A DNA stretch of 64,000 nt from Cryptomeria japonica (taxonomy: Eukaryota > Streptophyta > Pinopsida > Cupressales > Cupressaceae), in NCBI RefSeq assembly GCF_030272615.1, contig NC_081405.1, positions 568,227,095-568,291,094 on the forward strand. Reading direction: 5' to 3'. Each line of letters opens with the position of its first letter. Positions within the stretch are counted from its first letter, which is position 1. The notes below the pieces were generated by a model that ran no database searches, was not told the origin of the DNA, and saw only the letters and a list, made by a program, of their open reading frames with translations. Shown here piece after piece: positions 12,864 to 24,374 of this stretch. The position numbers were made by a program, and so were the translations under genes.

Positions 12864-14291
12864 ATGTTTGTTGAAATGAGGTCTCAACCTTCTTACAAAG
12901 CCATGTCATCACAATTGAGCAATCAATCATGTCAATCCAATCTCTACATGTCTCAAAACTTGGATCAAACTTTTTATGATGAAACAAGTCTCCAAATACA
13001 AAAACTAGAGGAGAAACTAGCTCAAGAAGAGGAGATATTGGAACAAAGAGTGAAAAACATTGAGAAGAATAGATCACAAATGTCCAAAATGTTTCAAAAA
13101 TTTCCAAGTCGAAATCCAAAGATTGAGCCAATTGATGTAAGATCTCTTATCGACCAATCAGACATAACAGCTCTCCTCTCACAAATAGAGATGATGAAAC
13201 AATTTCAAGAAAGGAGACAACATCAATTTCAACATTATGTGCCTCCACAACAAGAACAAGAAGGTGTTTACTATCAATCAAATTTTCAACCATCACAACC
13301 AATGGTCCAACATATACAACCAACATAACCAATGGTCCAATTTCAACAATATGTCCAACCAACTATACAATGTCCACAAATGGTTCAACCAATGGTGGAA
13401 TATCAATGTCAACAACCACAACCAAACATTCAAAAACAAAGGTTGTAGCACACACCAACCCAAGTTTCAAACATGTCAGAACAATTGAACCAAGTCCAAT
13501 ATCAAAACATGACATCAGATCAGAACCAACTCCTTGCCAAACTAGTTCAAATTCCAGATACAACTATGTCAAAACCTCGAAAGAAAGGTGGCTTTATTGC
13601 AAAGCTCTCAAGGAACCTACCAAGTGAGTTCTTTGAAGAAGATCAAGATAATACAATTCTGTCTAGCAATGCCTCATCCCCCCGCAAACAAATTGACTCT
13701 CCAGTGGCATCTATCCCTACACCTTTCAAAGTTTCACAAGAACCTTCCATATTGTCCTCATCAAATAATACACCCAAGGATGCAATTACCCAAGGGCCAT
13801 CCATAATTGATTGCCAAGATAATCCAATTCATGATGCACATCCTTGTCATGTTTCAGAAATACTAGACCCAATGCAACCATGCACTTTATTGCCATTACC
13901 TGTTTTAGAGGACCCCATTCGAAGTCCCTCTTCCTCATGTTCAAGCATTGATTCCTTGCCAGAATCCATCCCAAATGTTCAAAGTGCATTTCCTTCATGC
14001 CAAAACATTGATTCCTTGTCAGAATCCCGCATGCATATCCAAAGTCCAACCCCATGTCAAGAGGATAATTTAGAGCATGAAGAAACGCGTGTTAAAATAG
14101 ATAAAGATCAAGATCTTGAAACCTTATCATCCCATCCAATTGTTGACCAGGCCCCCATATTCCTAGACACTCATGACAATTCCCCTATTCTTGTCCATCC
14201 TATCCAAAGTCCTATTGACACTCCATTCCCCGAGCAAGATCAGGATATCCCAGTCCATCCAATCCCAAATGATCCCCTTCCATTCACTTAA
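12864..14291 (+). pseudogene. C-family sense ORF, truncated copy (unknown protein)
   Basis: Starts at ATG 12864 in the same place as the ORF at 42472 in element C. There is one frame throughout, broken only by TAA at 13326-13328 where element C has CAA. The N-terminal part has a probable coiled coil (LEEKLAQEEEILEQRVKNIE), followed by a Gln/Pro-rich section, then a Ser/Pro/Asp-rich section with repeated cysteines. The last natural codons are near 14283; the final few come from LTR sequence across the deletion junction, and the stop at 14289-14291 is in LTR DNA. It is not recognisable as Gag or Pol. Conservation between the two copies, with few disruptions, suggests a real protein of the family. 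Confidence 0.65.
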
Positions 14292-14932
14292 TTCCTAATT
14301 TCCTCATTTTCTAATTTTCCTAATTTCTAATTCAATTTCCTCCTATTTTTCTCCTAATTTCATGGGAATGACATTTCAATTTGTCATAATTTGTCATAAT
14401 TGACAATCAATCAATTTTGACATAGAAATTTGTCATAATTTTGTCATAAATTATCAATCAATCAATTTTGCATAGAAAGTGCAAATTTGTCATAATTTGT
14501 CATAATTGACATTTTTTATTTGCAATTTCCATTTGAATCTCTTCATGCTAATTTGATCTTTTCTCCAATTTGTCTATAAATTGGATGAATTTCTTCAATC
14601 CCAGCTAATCAGATTATTGATCTAATAATCACCTGGTCGAATCAATCACGCTTCGAGTATTCTTGTGCTACAATCTTGTCTACTTGCTTTCACATCATGC
14701 TTATGCACTAGTAGGTGAGATCCACAAACAAATCTATTCGAAGGAGAAAGAAGGTCAATGGAGAATCATGGAAGAGACATTCACGTTTGTGATGGTTTGC
14801 ATTTCATTTGAATGTTTTATTTCCCCATCTCTATTGAGTGTTTTTAGGATTCTTGTCAATGCATTTTAGTTTTCATGATTGAGCTAGATTAATATCGATT
14901 TTCTTTGATGATTTCCAGATTTCCTATCTACA
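14283..14932 (+). repeat. C2 3' LTR remnant
   Basis: Corresponds to about 9848-10567 of the 5' LTR, with one of the internal TTTGTCATAA blocks missing, and ends TATCTACA before the GCCTG target duplication. It is joined directly to the truncated ORF through a short shared ATTCA. Confidence 0.85.
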
Positions 14933-14937
14933 GCCTG

Positions 14938-15212
14938 ATATTCCAAGTGTTCAAAATAAGTTAGGCCACTTTTTATTTCAGCTGGGAAAGAATGGTAAAG
15001 AGTATGGCACTCTTATGTCACCTAGTGATCAATCCTTTCAGCATTTGTTTGGTTTTCAAAGATTTTATGATTATGAACATGCTGTTGATTATGTTTTATG
15101 TGATCAACTGATTAGAAATGGAAGTGTGATTGATCAGGCAGATGTGAATGATACTTCTAGTTTACCTCTAGTTTGTGGAAATGAAAGTCATGTGTTTGAC
15201 AGAGGTAAGAAT
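14938..15212 (+). pseudogene. E1 internal ORF, last part
   Basis: Continues the frame cut at 9220: with the duplicated target counted once, the codon at the junction is intact and reading proceeds to TGA 15210-15212. Visible features are an acidic, Asp/Asn-rich chain with GTLMSPSDQSFQHLFGFQ near 15000-15050. No known domain. About 230 bp of non-coding DNA separates it from the 3' LTR; I see no strong polypurine tract there. Confidence 0.6.
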
Positions 15213-15440
15213 TGATTTCAGTTTTAATGGCCCAGGGCCATTTATAAGTTGTATATTTTGTATAGTTGCTTTGCTTCAGTTGTGTGGTTTTCAATAAAGT
15301 GCCCTATTGTTTGGGTTAAATAAGGAGCCCTTTTTTTTTAGAAGAGGTGAGAGAACAATCCATTTTTGGGTGGTCTGCTTAACCATAGATTCTAGATTCT
15401 TGTGTTGATCTTGCAATCAACCATCCCCAGTCAGAGCCAC

Positions 15441-18400
15441 TGTTGGGACTCATTAAATTTGAGTCAAGTTTTGAGGCCCATTTTGAAATTTTGCATTTGC
15501 ATTTTCAGAAAGGCACCTAATCTCATTCAGGTGGCCTAGTTAGAGAGAGGGTAAAATGGAGCCAATTGATTTTCAAAGGATAAGGCTTGGGAAATGTGTC
15601 CTATACCTTTCATTTGGCCTATGATGTGTTCTTTAACTTTTAGATTTCAGTTTGGATCCATTTATCAGGTACCCATTTCAAGGGGTGAGCTAAAAGTGCA
15701 TGTTAGGTGCAAATGCATATTTTATTAAGTGGCCTACTTTGTGCTCCTATATCGTTTTCCCTATTGATCGTCATGTTAAAATTCAAAATGGATTGAATTC
15801 TATGCATAAAAGTGTGCCTCTATGCAAAAATTCAAGTCTGTAGCAATTCATTTGCTCAGTTTAGAAAGCTCAATCTGTTGGCAGTTTGTGTTGTTTGACA
15901 AGTCCCTATTTCGACAGCTAGTCGGAGCCCTGTTTTGCATAAGTGTAAAATTTTCCTTGGTCAATGTCATGCCAGAATGTTTGTTCTGGGATATTTTTGG
16001 TATGAATGAAAAGCTACGTTTCCATTTTCAAGCTCCTGCCAATCCGTTTGATTGGTTTTCATAAGGGTTTCTTGAGCCACCTGTTTCAGTGATCCGCACT
16101 TTCATTGCCACATCAATTAAAGTAGCCATTTTCATGAGCGCACCATTTGCACCCAGTTAGACTTTTGGTCAAAATGAGTATTCAAAGATTTGATATATAC
16201 TTCAAGGTACGTATGTCTCAGATTTGAGGGTCTACGAAGGTCGTTTGATATTTTTAAGAAAGGCATCATGAGTTGCCTGAGCATTGACTTCATCAGGTCT
16301 GCAGTGGCGACAAAGCCAGTTGGTCATTTTTGATGATTAATATCTCTTCACTCAGGATTCTTCTTGAAAACCCGTTTGGTAGAATTCATGCTTGTATATC
16401 AGAGTACATGCCTGTCAGATGGCATGGTCCAGAAAGGTGTTTTGACCAATTTGAAAATTACGTCTTCGCGATTAAATGCAAAAATGTGGCACAAGTGCTT
16501 GAAAGTTGCAAAACTTAATCTGATCATCCAAAAATGGCACCGATTGATTTCAGAGGCATGTTCAAGGTTCCTGAGGTATTTCTATGATCAGTTGCATGAA
16601 AACGAAAAAAAATTTAGTCCGACCCACTTTGGGGCCCGACCTGGCTCATGCCCGTACATTGATTTTATTGGCGACTTTGTTTACTGTGAGAATTTTATAA
16701 CATTTAAATGAGAGTGATACTTAATTGATGGAATCTATAGTTCTTTTGCATGGTATTGGCATGCATATCAATCATAAAGGCTATCAAAGGCATTCGTATT
16801 ATCTTATCAAGAACAATGCACACCTTCATGGCTATAGCACTATGGAGATGGAGCATACACAATTGTTGTCACACCATCATTAATGGATCCATTTGCTAGA
16901 GTTCAATGAGAATACTCCCTCCATGTGTGACCAACTCCAAACAAAGAAAATGTGATAGCAAGTTTCAATTGCTAGTATCCTCCATGTATGAGCTGGAGTG
17001 GGCATTTTAAACTTCAACAAAGACCATGGCTGCCAAAGCCAATGTCCTCCACAAGCACGTAAAAATGAGATAATGGTCAGCTGCAGACCCAATTTCTCCC
17101 CATGCCGTGAGATGAAAGGTAGAAGTCAATGTTGTAGAGACATTAGAAATTTTATAGCAAATGTAACTACTGATGGTGTAAAATCAGCAAACCTCCTCCC
17201 ACGCATATTTTAAAAGAATGCAGAAATTTTCATATAAATGCAAAATGGGAGCCCTGCGTGGTGTATGGAGTATGGTGTGGAGCAGCCTTGGTAGAGTCCC
17301 CCTCTGTGTGGATGGTGAAGGAGCAGCGTTGAAGTCTTGAGGAAATGCAAACAACAGCAAATTCAGCAAATGCCTTTGGCTAGTGTAAAGCCCAGATTTT
17401 GCAACCTTTCAGCATACTCCTCTCCCCACGTGGAAATCAATGAAGCCTCTGCATGTATGGTGAGGACGTTTAAAGCAAAAAATGAAATTACTTTGTGTAA
17501 AGTCTATCTCTCATGCCCTTTACCAGTCCCCCCTACTTCACGTGAGGTGAGTGAAATAAAAAAAAAACCAATGAAACTTCCAAGTAATGCAATTGGTAGA
17601 TTTGAAGCCAATTTCTTGTGCATGGTCAAGCGAATGGAGTGGTAGTGTAGAAGACTGAGGAGGGGCATTAGAAATTTTTTTGCAAGTGCAATGCATGGCC
17701 ATTAAAACTCTCAGAAAATGCACAATGCCAGGCAAAATACATTATCCCACATTGGCTGGGTGATGTAATTTTTTGGTATTTATAAATAAAACTCCACCCA
17801 TCTATAATGTCAAAGTCTCAAGAGCCTTTTGACGGATGGTGTTGGCTATCCCCAAATAGACCCCACGCGCATGGGCATGCTTCTCAAGGTGACCAAGGAG
17901 GTCAAGTGGTGATCAGGTGGACCCACACAGGCACGGATCCTGAGGCAGACAAGCTTTGCAGAGAACGAATGGCTTAACCAGTGAGCAAGTTCAAGAGATC
18001 CCACGGTTGGCACGATTTCGCGAAGCGGAGATTATCGCTGGTTAAGCTTTGCGAAATGGTGAAGTGTTAAAAAGCCTGTAGGTTCCATGAAGATCGACGG
18101 TTAGCGTTGATTCACAAGCCAAAGATGCTCGTCAGTTAAACCCTACGAAATGGCGAAAATCTCAGGAAAGGGCGAGTTAAAGATCGAGCATGTTCGGCAA
18201 GATCCAACGATGCGCATGAATTTGTGAAGGAAAGATGAATGTTTGTTACCCACTGTGAAACAATGAAAAATGACATGGTGCACAGGTGGAGGCCCAGCTC
18301 GTAGGTCCTGATGATATGGCAGACAGGTGGCGTACAGGTGGTGATGACATGGCGACAAGCAAGCAGCCCAATGGCAGTGACAAGGAGGACACGTGGTAGA

Positions 18401-20076
18401 TTGATGAGGTGTCATCTGAGGTGGTGCCCAGTGGACCCTATTAATGAATTAGAGGTTGCCACGTGGCAGGACATCACGACAAAAAATGGATGCAGAATTA
18501 AAATTAAATATATAGTTTCAACTATATAGAAAATTCAAAAATTTAAATGGAGGCATAAAAAGGATTAATTCACTCAGAGGTCCATTTTGGCCCAAAATAC
18601 CAATTATCATATATCATCGGAAAGCTCTCAGGATGAGGAATGCAATTTTGGAGTTAATTTTAACCAATTTGGGATATTTTGAGAGTAGTTTCCATAGGAA
18701 ATATGAAGGAATTGAAATTCAGTTGGAAAAAGAGATACTTGGCAAATTCGGTTGCAGACCTAATCTTTTTCCCTCTCCTTCTTATTCCAATTTCTTCTCA
18801 ATTGTAAGGGTTCCAAAATTCTGTGAGAGTGGCTCCAGTTTTCATGGCTTCCAGTTCTGAACTTATTGACCCAAATTTGTAAAATTCTTTGGTTTGTTTC
18901 AGGGTACAAAGATTACATTGCAAGATGACATATTGTTTTTCTAGTTGCAGATCTTACTTGTGTCAGGAATGAGTAAATTTCCCACATTATTGTCTCTATG
19001 TACGTATTTCATTATTATGAATTGAATCCTTAAGGAGGATGAAATTTGTCAATTTCAAGGAGATTGTGTGATTGTTCATAGGTATCCTTGAATGGAGGTT
19101 TTAAACTCTGTAATCAGTCATGAATAATGGAATGTGACCCAGATCTGATAATTTTGTGAATAAATTGAGTAATGCATTAGTATAAGGTATTAGTGCAGGA
19201 ATATTGTTTAAGGAGAACCAATTTGTGACTAGGATACACTTTTGTAGTTCTGTGTGTGACTCTATTGCCCTATGAACAAGGCATTGGTCTTGCAGATTTG
19301 GGGATAGTTTCAGATTTACAAATTAAAGACAAATCTATGTCCCTTTATGTTTAGGGGTTTGTGTTCTTTTAATTCCAAGCTCTATTTTCATTTATGGTTT
19401 ATACAGATTTAGCCAATCTGTAGTGTGTTTCTAAATTCGGTGAGTTTGTCAATTTCAAGGAGATTGTGTGATTATTCATAGGTATCCTTGAATGAAGGTT
19501 TAAAACTCTGTAATCAGTCATGAATAATGGAATGTGACCCAAATATGATAATTTTGTGAATAAATTGAGTAATGCATTAGTATAAGGTATTAGTGCAGGA
19601 ATATTGTTTAAGGAGAACCAATTTGTGACTAGGATACACTTTTGCAGTTCTGTGTGTGACTCTGTTGCCCAATGAACAAGGCACTGGTCTTGCAGATTTG
19701 GGGATAGTTTTAGATTTAAAAATTAAAGACAAATATATTTCCCTTTATGTTTAGGGGTTTATGTTCTTTTCATTCCAAGCTTTGTTTTCATTTTTCATTT
19801 ATACAGATTTAGCCAATCTGTAGTGTGTTTCTAAATTGGGTGAGTTTGTGGAATGATCTATCTACTTATTGTTGATGCAGTCATATGTCTATGATTGTTG
19901 TATTTAATGCATCAAAAGGGTGTCCCCCCTAGGTCTAGCAGAACCTGAAGTGCAGGAGGATCAATTAGGGTCCTATGTTATGTTGTCCAAGCCCTGATTT
20001 GTTTCATAGACTGAAATAGGCCATTTCATAGAAGGATTGCGGGTGAACTTGGGTTAATCATTTTTTATGAAAAACA
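15441..20076 (+). repeat. E1 3' LTR (4636 bp)
   Basis: Starts TGTTGGGACTCATTAAATTT, ends ATGAAAAACA, followed by the GAACC target duplication. It differs from the 5' LTR by many scattered substitutions over most of its length, but is practically identical to it over about 19005-19444. It is exactly 400 bp longer, because of the tandem duplication annotated separately. Confidence 0.9.
19045..19844 (+). repeat. 400-bp tandem duplication inside E1 3' LTR
   Basis: Two direct copies, 19045-19444 and 19445-19844, both starting TTTGTCAATTTCAAGGAGAT. The first copy matches the 5' LTR (from about 6704) almost perfectly; the second carries the scattered differences typical of the rest of the 3' LTR. 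The length difference between the LTRs (4636 against 4236) equals this unit. Confidence 0.9.
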
Positions 20077-20081
20077 GAACC

Positions 20082-20450
20082 AAAGGATAAATTTATTTGT
20101 AGGATCAAGAGGTCCACTAGTTTTTGTTGCCTGTCACAACAACATGACAAAAAGAAGGTGGTCAAACTGGTATGTCAAGAGATTCCCCAATCATGAAGTT
20201 GGGATGAATATTGTGTGCTACTATAGCACCACATCCAGTTGTGATGCAAAGTCTGGAAATGAAAGGACCCATCAACAGAAGGTGGTAAGACATGCTCCCA
20301 TGACTAAAAATGGGAAGAAGAATGAGACCAAGCAAGTATGGAGGAAGAATACCATGGACCGGCACTATCCATTCAATGTACAGGTGATATCTCCTAAGGC
20401 CTAAAGGAGATGCAGGACCTCAGGGGGAGTAGTATATTGAACGAGATCAT
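20082..20450 (+). pseudogene. Remnant of element I after E1
   Basis: Continuation of the DNA into which E1 inserted. A short frame 20144-20404 gives a basic protein with KNETKQVWRKN, loosely like the linker after copia Gag zinc knuckles. It is followed by a purine tract, CTCAGGGGGAGTAG (near 20418-20431), of the kind found before copia 3' LTRs. No other domain is seen. Assignment to the same element as the knuckles at 2800-2997 is inferred from position only. Confidence 0.35.
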
Positions 20451-20665
20451 TCACCCCCTCAGTGAAGAAGGGCACTTGTAAGAACAAGGTGCTCCGGTAG
20501 TGATGATGGATCAGTACAGGAAACCGGTATGAACATGATGTTACCGGTATGGATGTTGATAGGTACTTGCAAGCTATGTAAGACAATGAGGTTGGAGATC
20601 ATTGCATTAGCCCCGGTAGCATGGAATGGGAATTTTTGTCTCGGATGGTGTTGTTAAAAACCTGA
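20451..20665. other. Unassigned spacer
   Basis: No gene or clear repeat seen. It contains several CCGGTA/TACCGG words like those in the nearby copia LTRs, so it may be eroded LTR sequence. Confidence 0.3.
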
Positions 20666-20668
20666 AAC

Positions 20669-20699
<31 letters not shown>

Positions 20700-20890
20700 T
20701 ATGTGCATATGTATATGTATATGTATGCATATATATACATATATATATGTACATATGTATGTATGTATATATATGCACACATATATATACATAAATATAT
20801 ACAAATATATGTGTGTGTATATACATATACACATATAAGTGTGTGTATGTTTGTATGTGTGTGTGTGCACGCACACGTGCATGTGTGTAT
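20666..20890. repeat. Microsatellite (CATATA)n grading into TG-rich DNA
   Basis: Perfect CATATA units near 20670-20697 pass into mixed ATATGT, GTATAT and CACATA words, then a TGTGTG/GCACGCACACG stretch to about 20890. The TA-rich part is largely self-complementary and could form hairpins. All open frames here, on both strands, are repeat by-products. Confidence 0.9.
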
Positions 20891-21189
20891 TTAAAATGTC
20901 TACATTATCATGTTATAAATTTATAAACAATAAAAAATATAATCTAAATCATGTCACACTTTTAACAAAACAACTTATGAAACTAGACTCACTTCTTCTA
21001 ATTTCAAATTTATTGTCAAACACATTTTAAAATAAAATTAATTGTATCTAGTTATGATAAGTCCTCAGTGGATGTTTTGTGCTCTGTTAGGGTTTTGTGT
21101 CTTCCTTGCATACTATGTATGTTTTCCTCATCCTTATGTCATATCGCTTTAACTGCGAGAGTCCTTTGGGTTAATAATGGCCTTAGCTA

Positions 21190-21990
21190 GCCTCAACATA
21201 CTAGTTTCTGCTAGGGTTGATACTTTGGTGATTGGCAATAATGTATCCTGTGAAGAAACATCCCCAAAAATTTGAGCCCAAAGTATTTCACAAGGTACAT
21301 CTTTTGATAAACCTGTGGATGCCATTTTTCCCATCCAAGATTATAATAATGCATGTCAATAGTTAGAACAACATAATTTGATAAGATATTTTGTTGGGAG
21401 GGTCCCCCCTGAAATAATGGTTCATTATTGGGTGTCCAAGGCATGGACCCATCATGAGGTTTTCTTAGATGGCATCCAAAACTTGACCAAGGGTTTTTTT
21501 TCTTTTTCATTTTGATCAAGTTAACCATGTTCAAGCTATTTTATAGCATGGACCTTGGTATGTTAGGTCTTCTCTGTTGGTTTTTCAACCTTGGTCTTGA
21601 GACTTTACATTCTCTAATGAGAAAAGGACTCATGTCCAACTTTGGATTGAATTCCCTTGGTTGTAATTGCCTTGTTAATCATTTTTGCCTATCATTGTCC
21701 AATCCCTAGGTAAAGTTGTTTGTGTCAAACCCGACCAATTTTATCATGCTTGACCCTATAAAAGGGCATGTGTTGAAGTTGATTTATCCGGTGACCTCAA
21801 AGAGACAATTGATATTCATATAGGAGGTCTTTACCACACCCAACATGTGGTCTATCTAAATTTGCCCAATACTTGTTTTTATTGTCAGTCTTTAGAGCAC
21901 AAAATTAAGGATTGTCCTCTTGGCAAGAGACATTGTACCAAAAGAAATAAGTGCTTGAGGATTGTTTGGGTATTTTCATTTATGGCAACT
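21190..21990 (+). pseudogene. L1-type LINE ORF1 with zinc knuckle (decayed)
   Basis: Broken frames resemble the plant LINE-associated ORF1 architecture: a DUF4283-like region (pieces such as LTKGFFSFSF near 21481-21511, then a VVCVKPDQFYHA-like segment near 21716-21750) followed by a knuckle CFYCQSLEHKIKDC (21874-21915; CX2CX4HX4C). Frames change several times. It lies upstream of the endonuclease/RT sequences at 23515-31656 on the same strand, as ORF1 should. About 160 bp between the microsatellite and 21050 holds nothing I recognise. Domain naming is by pattern, not by search. Confidence 0.6.
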
Positions 21991-22458
21991 TAGATCAGAA
22001 TCTCCATCCGGAATATGTAGAATAATTTTACTGGAAGTTCGAATTCTACTTTGTTTAAGTCTTGAAGGTGGAACATAGTGTTCGTCAGAGTAAGAGTACA
22101 TTGAGTAGGACTCAATTTTGGGTGCACATTTTTCTTTGCGATGGAAGAGGTAGTCAATTGGATTATTGGAATATCTTAGTCCATAATCCTAGCCTTCGGT
22201 ATTGATTCTCATGCAAGATTGATGATCAAGTATTTGACATTTCAGGAAGAATAGGGTTATTAGGGTGATTAGTGGTGTAGCATGTTATGCGGAATCTTTG
22301 GGATAATTTTTTTGATTGATTCTAAGTTCGAGGTTGTCAAGCTGAAATATGTGAAGAATATAATCAATTTGTTTTGGTCTGCATGTACATTTGTAATTGG
22401 ATTGAGCTGACTCTTTTTGTATATGTTTCATGTTTTGCAAATGTTTTTGGAGCCGACA

Positions 22459-23047
22459 TGTTGGTGACCTAAAACAAGTGATGTGGATATATAAGACTGA
22501 TCTATATGATCATTTTTGTGATCAATTTTTTTGTGCAAATATTGTATGAGCATTTGTGCATAGTTTCACGTGCACTATCTTTAGATTTATGCTCTGATGT
22601 ATGATAGAACAACATAATAGAGCAATGTGCCAAAACAGTGGAAGTAAGATACTTTGTGCTTAACCAGAATTGCACTTTGGCATTTGTAGATGTTATTCAT
22701 CAGTTCAAGCATTCAAGTTGTTATTTGCAAACATTTATAGGACAGTGAGTCATTCGGGGGTTGTAGCCCTCTCTTGTAATTGAGAAATGAGCTCTAGGTA
22801 TTGTGTCTGAATGCATGTGCATTACCCTTGTAATATTATTATACTCCTAATCACATTATTTTAATATTGTACGTCACAATCCCACGGTGGCTTGTCTCTT
22901 TTTGGGTTTCTATGTAAAAAGTCTAGTGTTATGGTTTTGTGCTTGTTCATATTGAGTTTCTGCACTTTAAGAATCAGTTCAAGAAATTTAAAGGTTGCAA
23001 AACACTGATTCACCCCCCCCCCCCTCTCAGTGTTCATTGATTCCAAC
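22459..23047 (+). repeat. G: copia-type LTR fragment or solo LTR (left end uncertain)
   Basis: Ends with the same signature as the H LTR: GAGCTCTAGGTA, CATGTGCA, a C-rich run, CTCTCAGTG and finally GATTCCAACA at 23047. A TGTTGG that could be the left end is at 22459, but by comparison with the H LTR the start could be as far left as about 22060. I cannot find a matching target duplication, so it may be truncated. It separates LINE ORF1 from the endonuclease region. Confidence 0.55.
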
Positions 23048-23514
23048 ATGTCCTTTGGCTACTCTATGAGATAAGTCACCTCCTAAGGGAGCCAATTCTT
23101 ATAATTCTCCCAAGGTTTCTAAGCTAGAGAGTTTCAAGCTAGAGCGAAAATGAACTACAATTACCCACAAGGGTAAACCCTTTGGTAATTCAGTAATAGC
23201 TTGGCTAAACCAAGTGATGAAGCTTCCACCCTCGGTGCCTATTTCAAACCCTTTTGATAAGGGGAAGGAATTTATTTCTCCCACTGCCATTGAGGCTTCA
23301 ATGCGTCTAAATTTTGTATGGACTCCTCATCTTGTGTTGGTGCTTTCGTCTCATCCACATAAGCTTCACCGCTCTTGCAACCCGCCTAGGTACATGGAGG
23401 AAAGAGAGTTTGTTCTAGAAAAATGATGAGGTGGTCTTCCTAGCTTCTAATTCACTAATATTTGTTTTCATAATCATTTCTCCTCTCTTGAGGATGGAGA
23501 TGATATGCATGATG

Positions 23515-24374
23515 TTGATTCATGATTTTTTGTCATGGAATGTCTGAGATATTACTGACCTTGCCAAAAAGTATTCCATGTGGGATACTCGATAGAATTA
23601 TCCTAATATTGATATTTTTTATCTTCAAGAAGTTAAAATTGTTGGTTTCATGCTTTCTACTGCATATCAGGTTATTTGGCTAGGTGACCTTTTTTTTGCC
23701 TCCTCTCATGAAGCTAGTCCTCAAGGTGTATTCATTATTCTTGCATGATTGATCAAGGGTCTGATCCTACTCAGTGACTTGTGTGGATCATCCTGCCAAT
23801 CATAAATCATACATTGAGATAATTAATGTTTATGCTCCCAATGATGTTGTTGAGAGATCTCTTTGGTGTTGGATTGTAAATTCAATATCTCTAGCCATTT
23901 GGGTGTTGTGCGACAATTTTAATATGGTTGAAGTGGCATTTGATAAAAAAGGATTAGTTCTTTTTCGCTAGATTGTTGGAGAAAGAGAGGTGTGGTCTTA
24001 CATGCCCATAAATTAGGCATTCTGATGATCCCAATTCCTTCCACCACCACCAACATGTTGTGTGGCACATGTGGAGCAACTTTTGGATGGGTACTAACAA
24101 AGTTATTAAAAAGCTTGTTCTCACATACTAATGGGTCATTCCTTTTTTACCTTTTTTTCTTCTCAAATGCTATCAATTTTGCCTCTCTCTGAGATCACCT
24201 TGTCAAACCACTTTCCCATCAAATTTAGCATTTGATGGTAAGTGGGCCCAACTCAACCCTCCAAGACTTGCATTTTTTTCAATACTTCTTTGCTAAGTCA
24301 TAAGCCTACGGTTGCCCACTTTTTGCAGGTTTGGAATTTAGAGTGTTGTCCTACTCAACAGTTCAGTTGGACTG
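23515..24374 (+). pseudogene. LINE ORF2: endonuclease region (decayed)
   Basis: AP-type endonuclease of an L1-like LINE. The opening motif reads SWNV, TGA (23545-23547), D, where SWNVRG is usual, so an Arg codon CGA has become TGA. IFYLQEVK follows near 23610-23630, then INVYAPNDVVERSLWCW (in 23774-23971) and an NFNMVE segment standing for the GDFN block. Frame is lost several times. It is cut at 24374 by solo LTR E3 and resumes at 27951. Confidence 0.75.

Larger units (their letters stand above)
9216..14937 (+). mobile_element. C2: internally deleted copy of the C family, nested in E1
   Basis: LTR element 9221-14932 flanked by an exact 5-bp target duplication GCCTG (9216-9220 and 14933-14937). 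The 5' LTR is 9221-10567. The internal part carries the same leader array and sense ORF as element C. At about 14283-14290 it jumps from the middle of that ORF straight into the middle of the 3' LTR, so everything equivalent to C positions about 43915-50480 plus the first half of the 3' LTR is missing. Both ends and the target duplication are intact, so the deletion followed insertion or was already present in the inserting copy. Confidence 0.9.
3093..20081 (+). mobile_element. E1: Tat/Ogre-like LTR element with giant LTRs, no pol (hosts nested C2)
   Basis: Complete LTR element. The 5' LTR is 3098-7333 and the 3' LTR 15441-20076. The flanking 5-bp target duplication is GAACT (3093-3097) and GAACC (20077-20081), one transition apart. 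The primer site TGGCGACTCTAC starts at 7338. Its own internal DNA is only 7334-9220 plus 14938-15440, about 2.4 kb; the rest is nested element C2. No gag, protease, RT or integrase motif is visible in any frame, so E1 would depend on a related autonomous element. Long LTRs with a TGGCGACTC primer site are known from the Tat/Ogre branch of Ty3/gypsy; assignment to that branch is inferred, because no polymerase is present to confirm it. Confidence 0.85.

Noticed and set aside
20599-20894. Open frames on both strands rich in His/Tyr/Ile/Thr or Cys/Val
   Set aside because: They are translations of the CATATA and TG microsatellite.
22000-22459. Left half of LTR G
   Set aside because: I could not find a left boundary or target duplication that satisfies both homology to the H LTR and the TG...CA rule, so no firm longer feature is reported.
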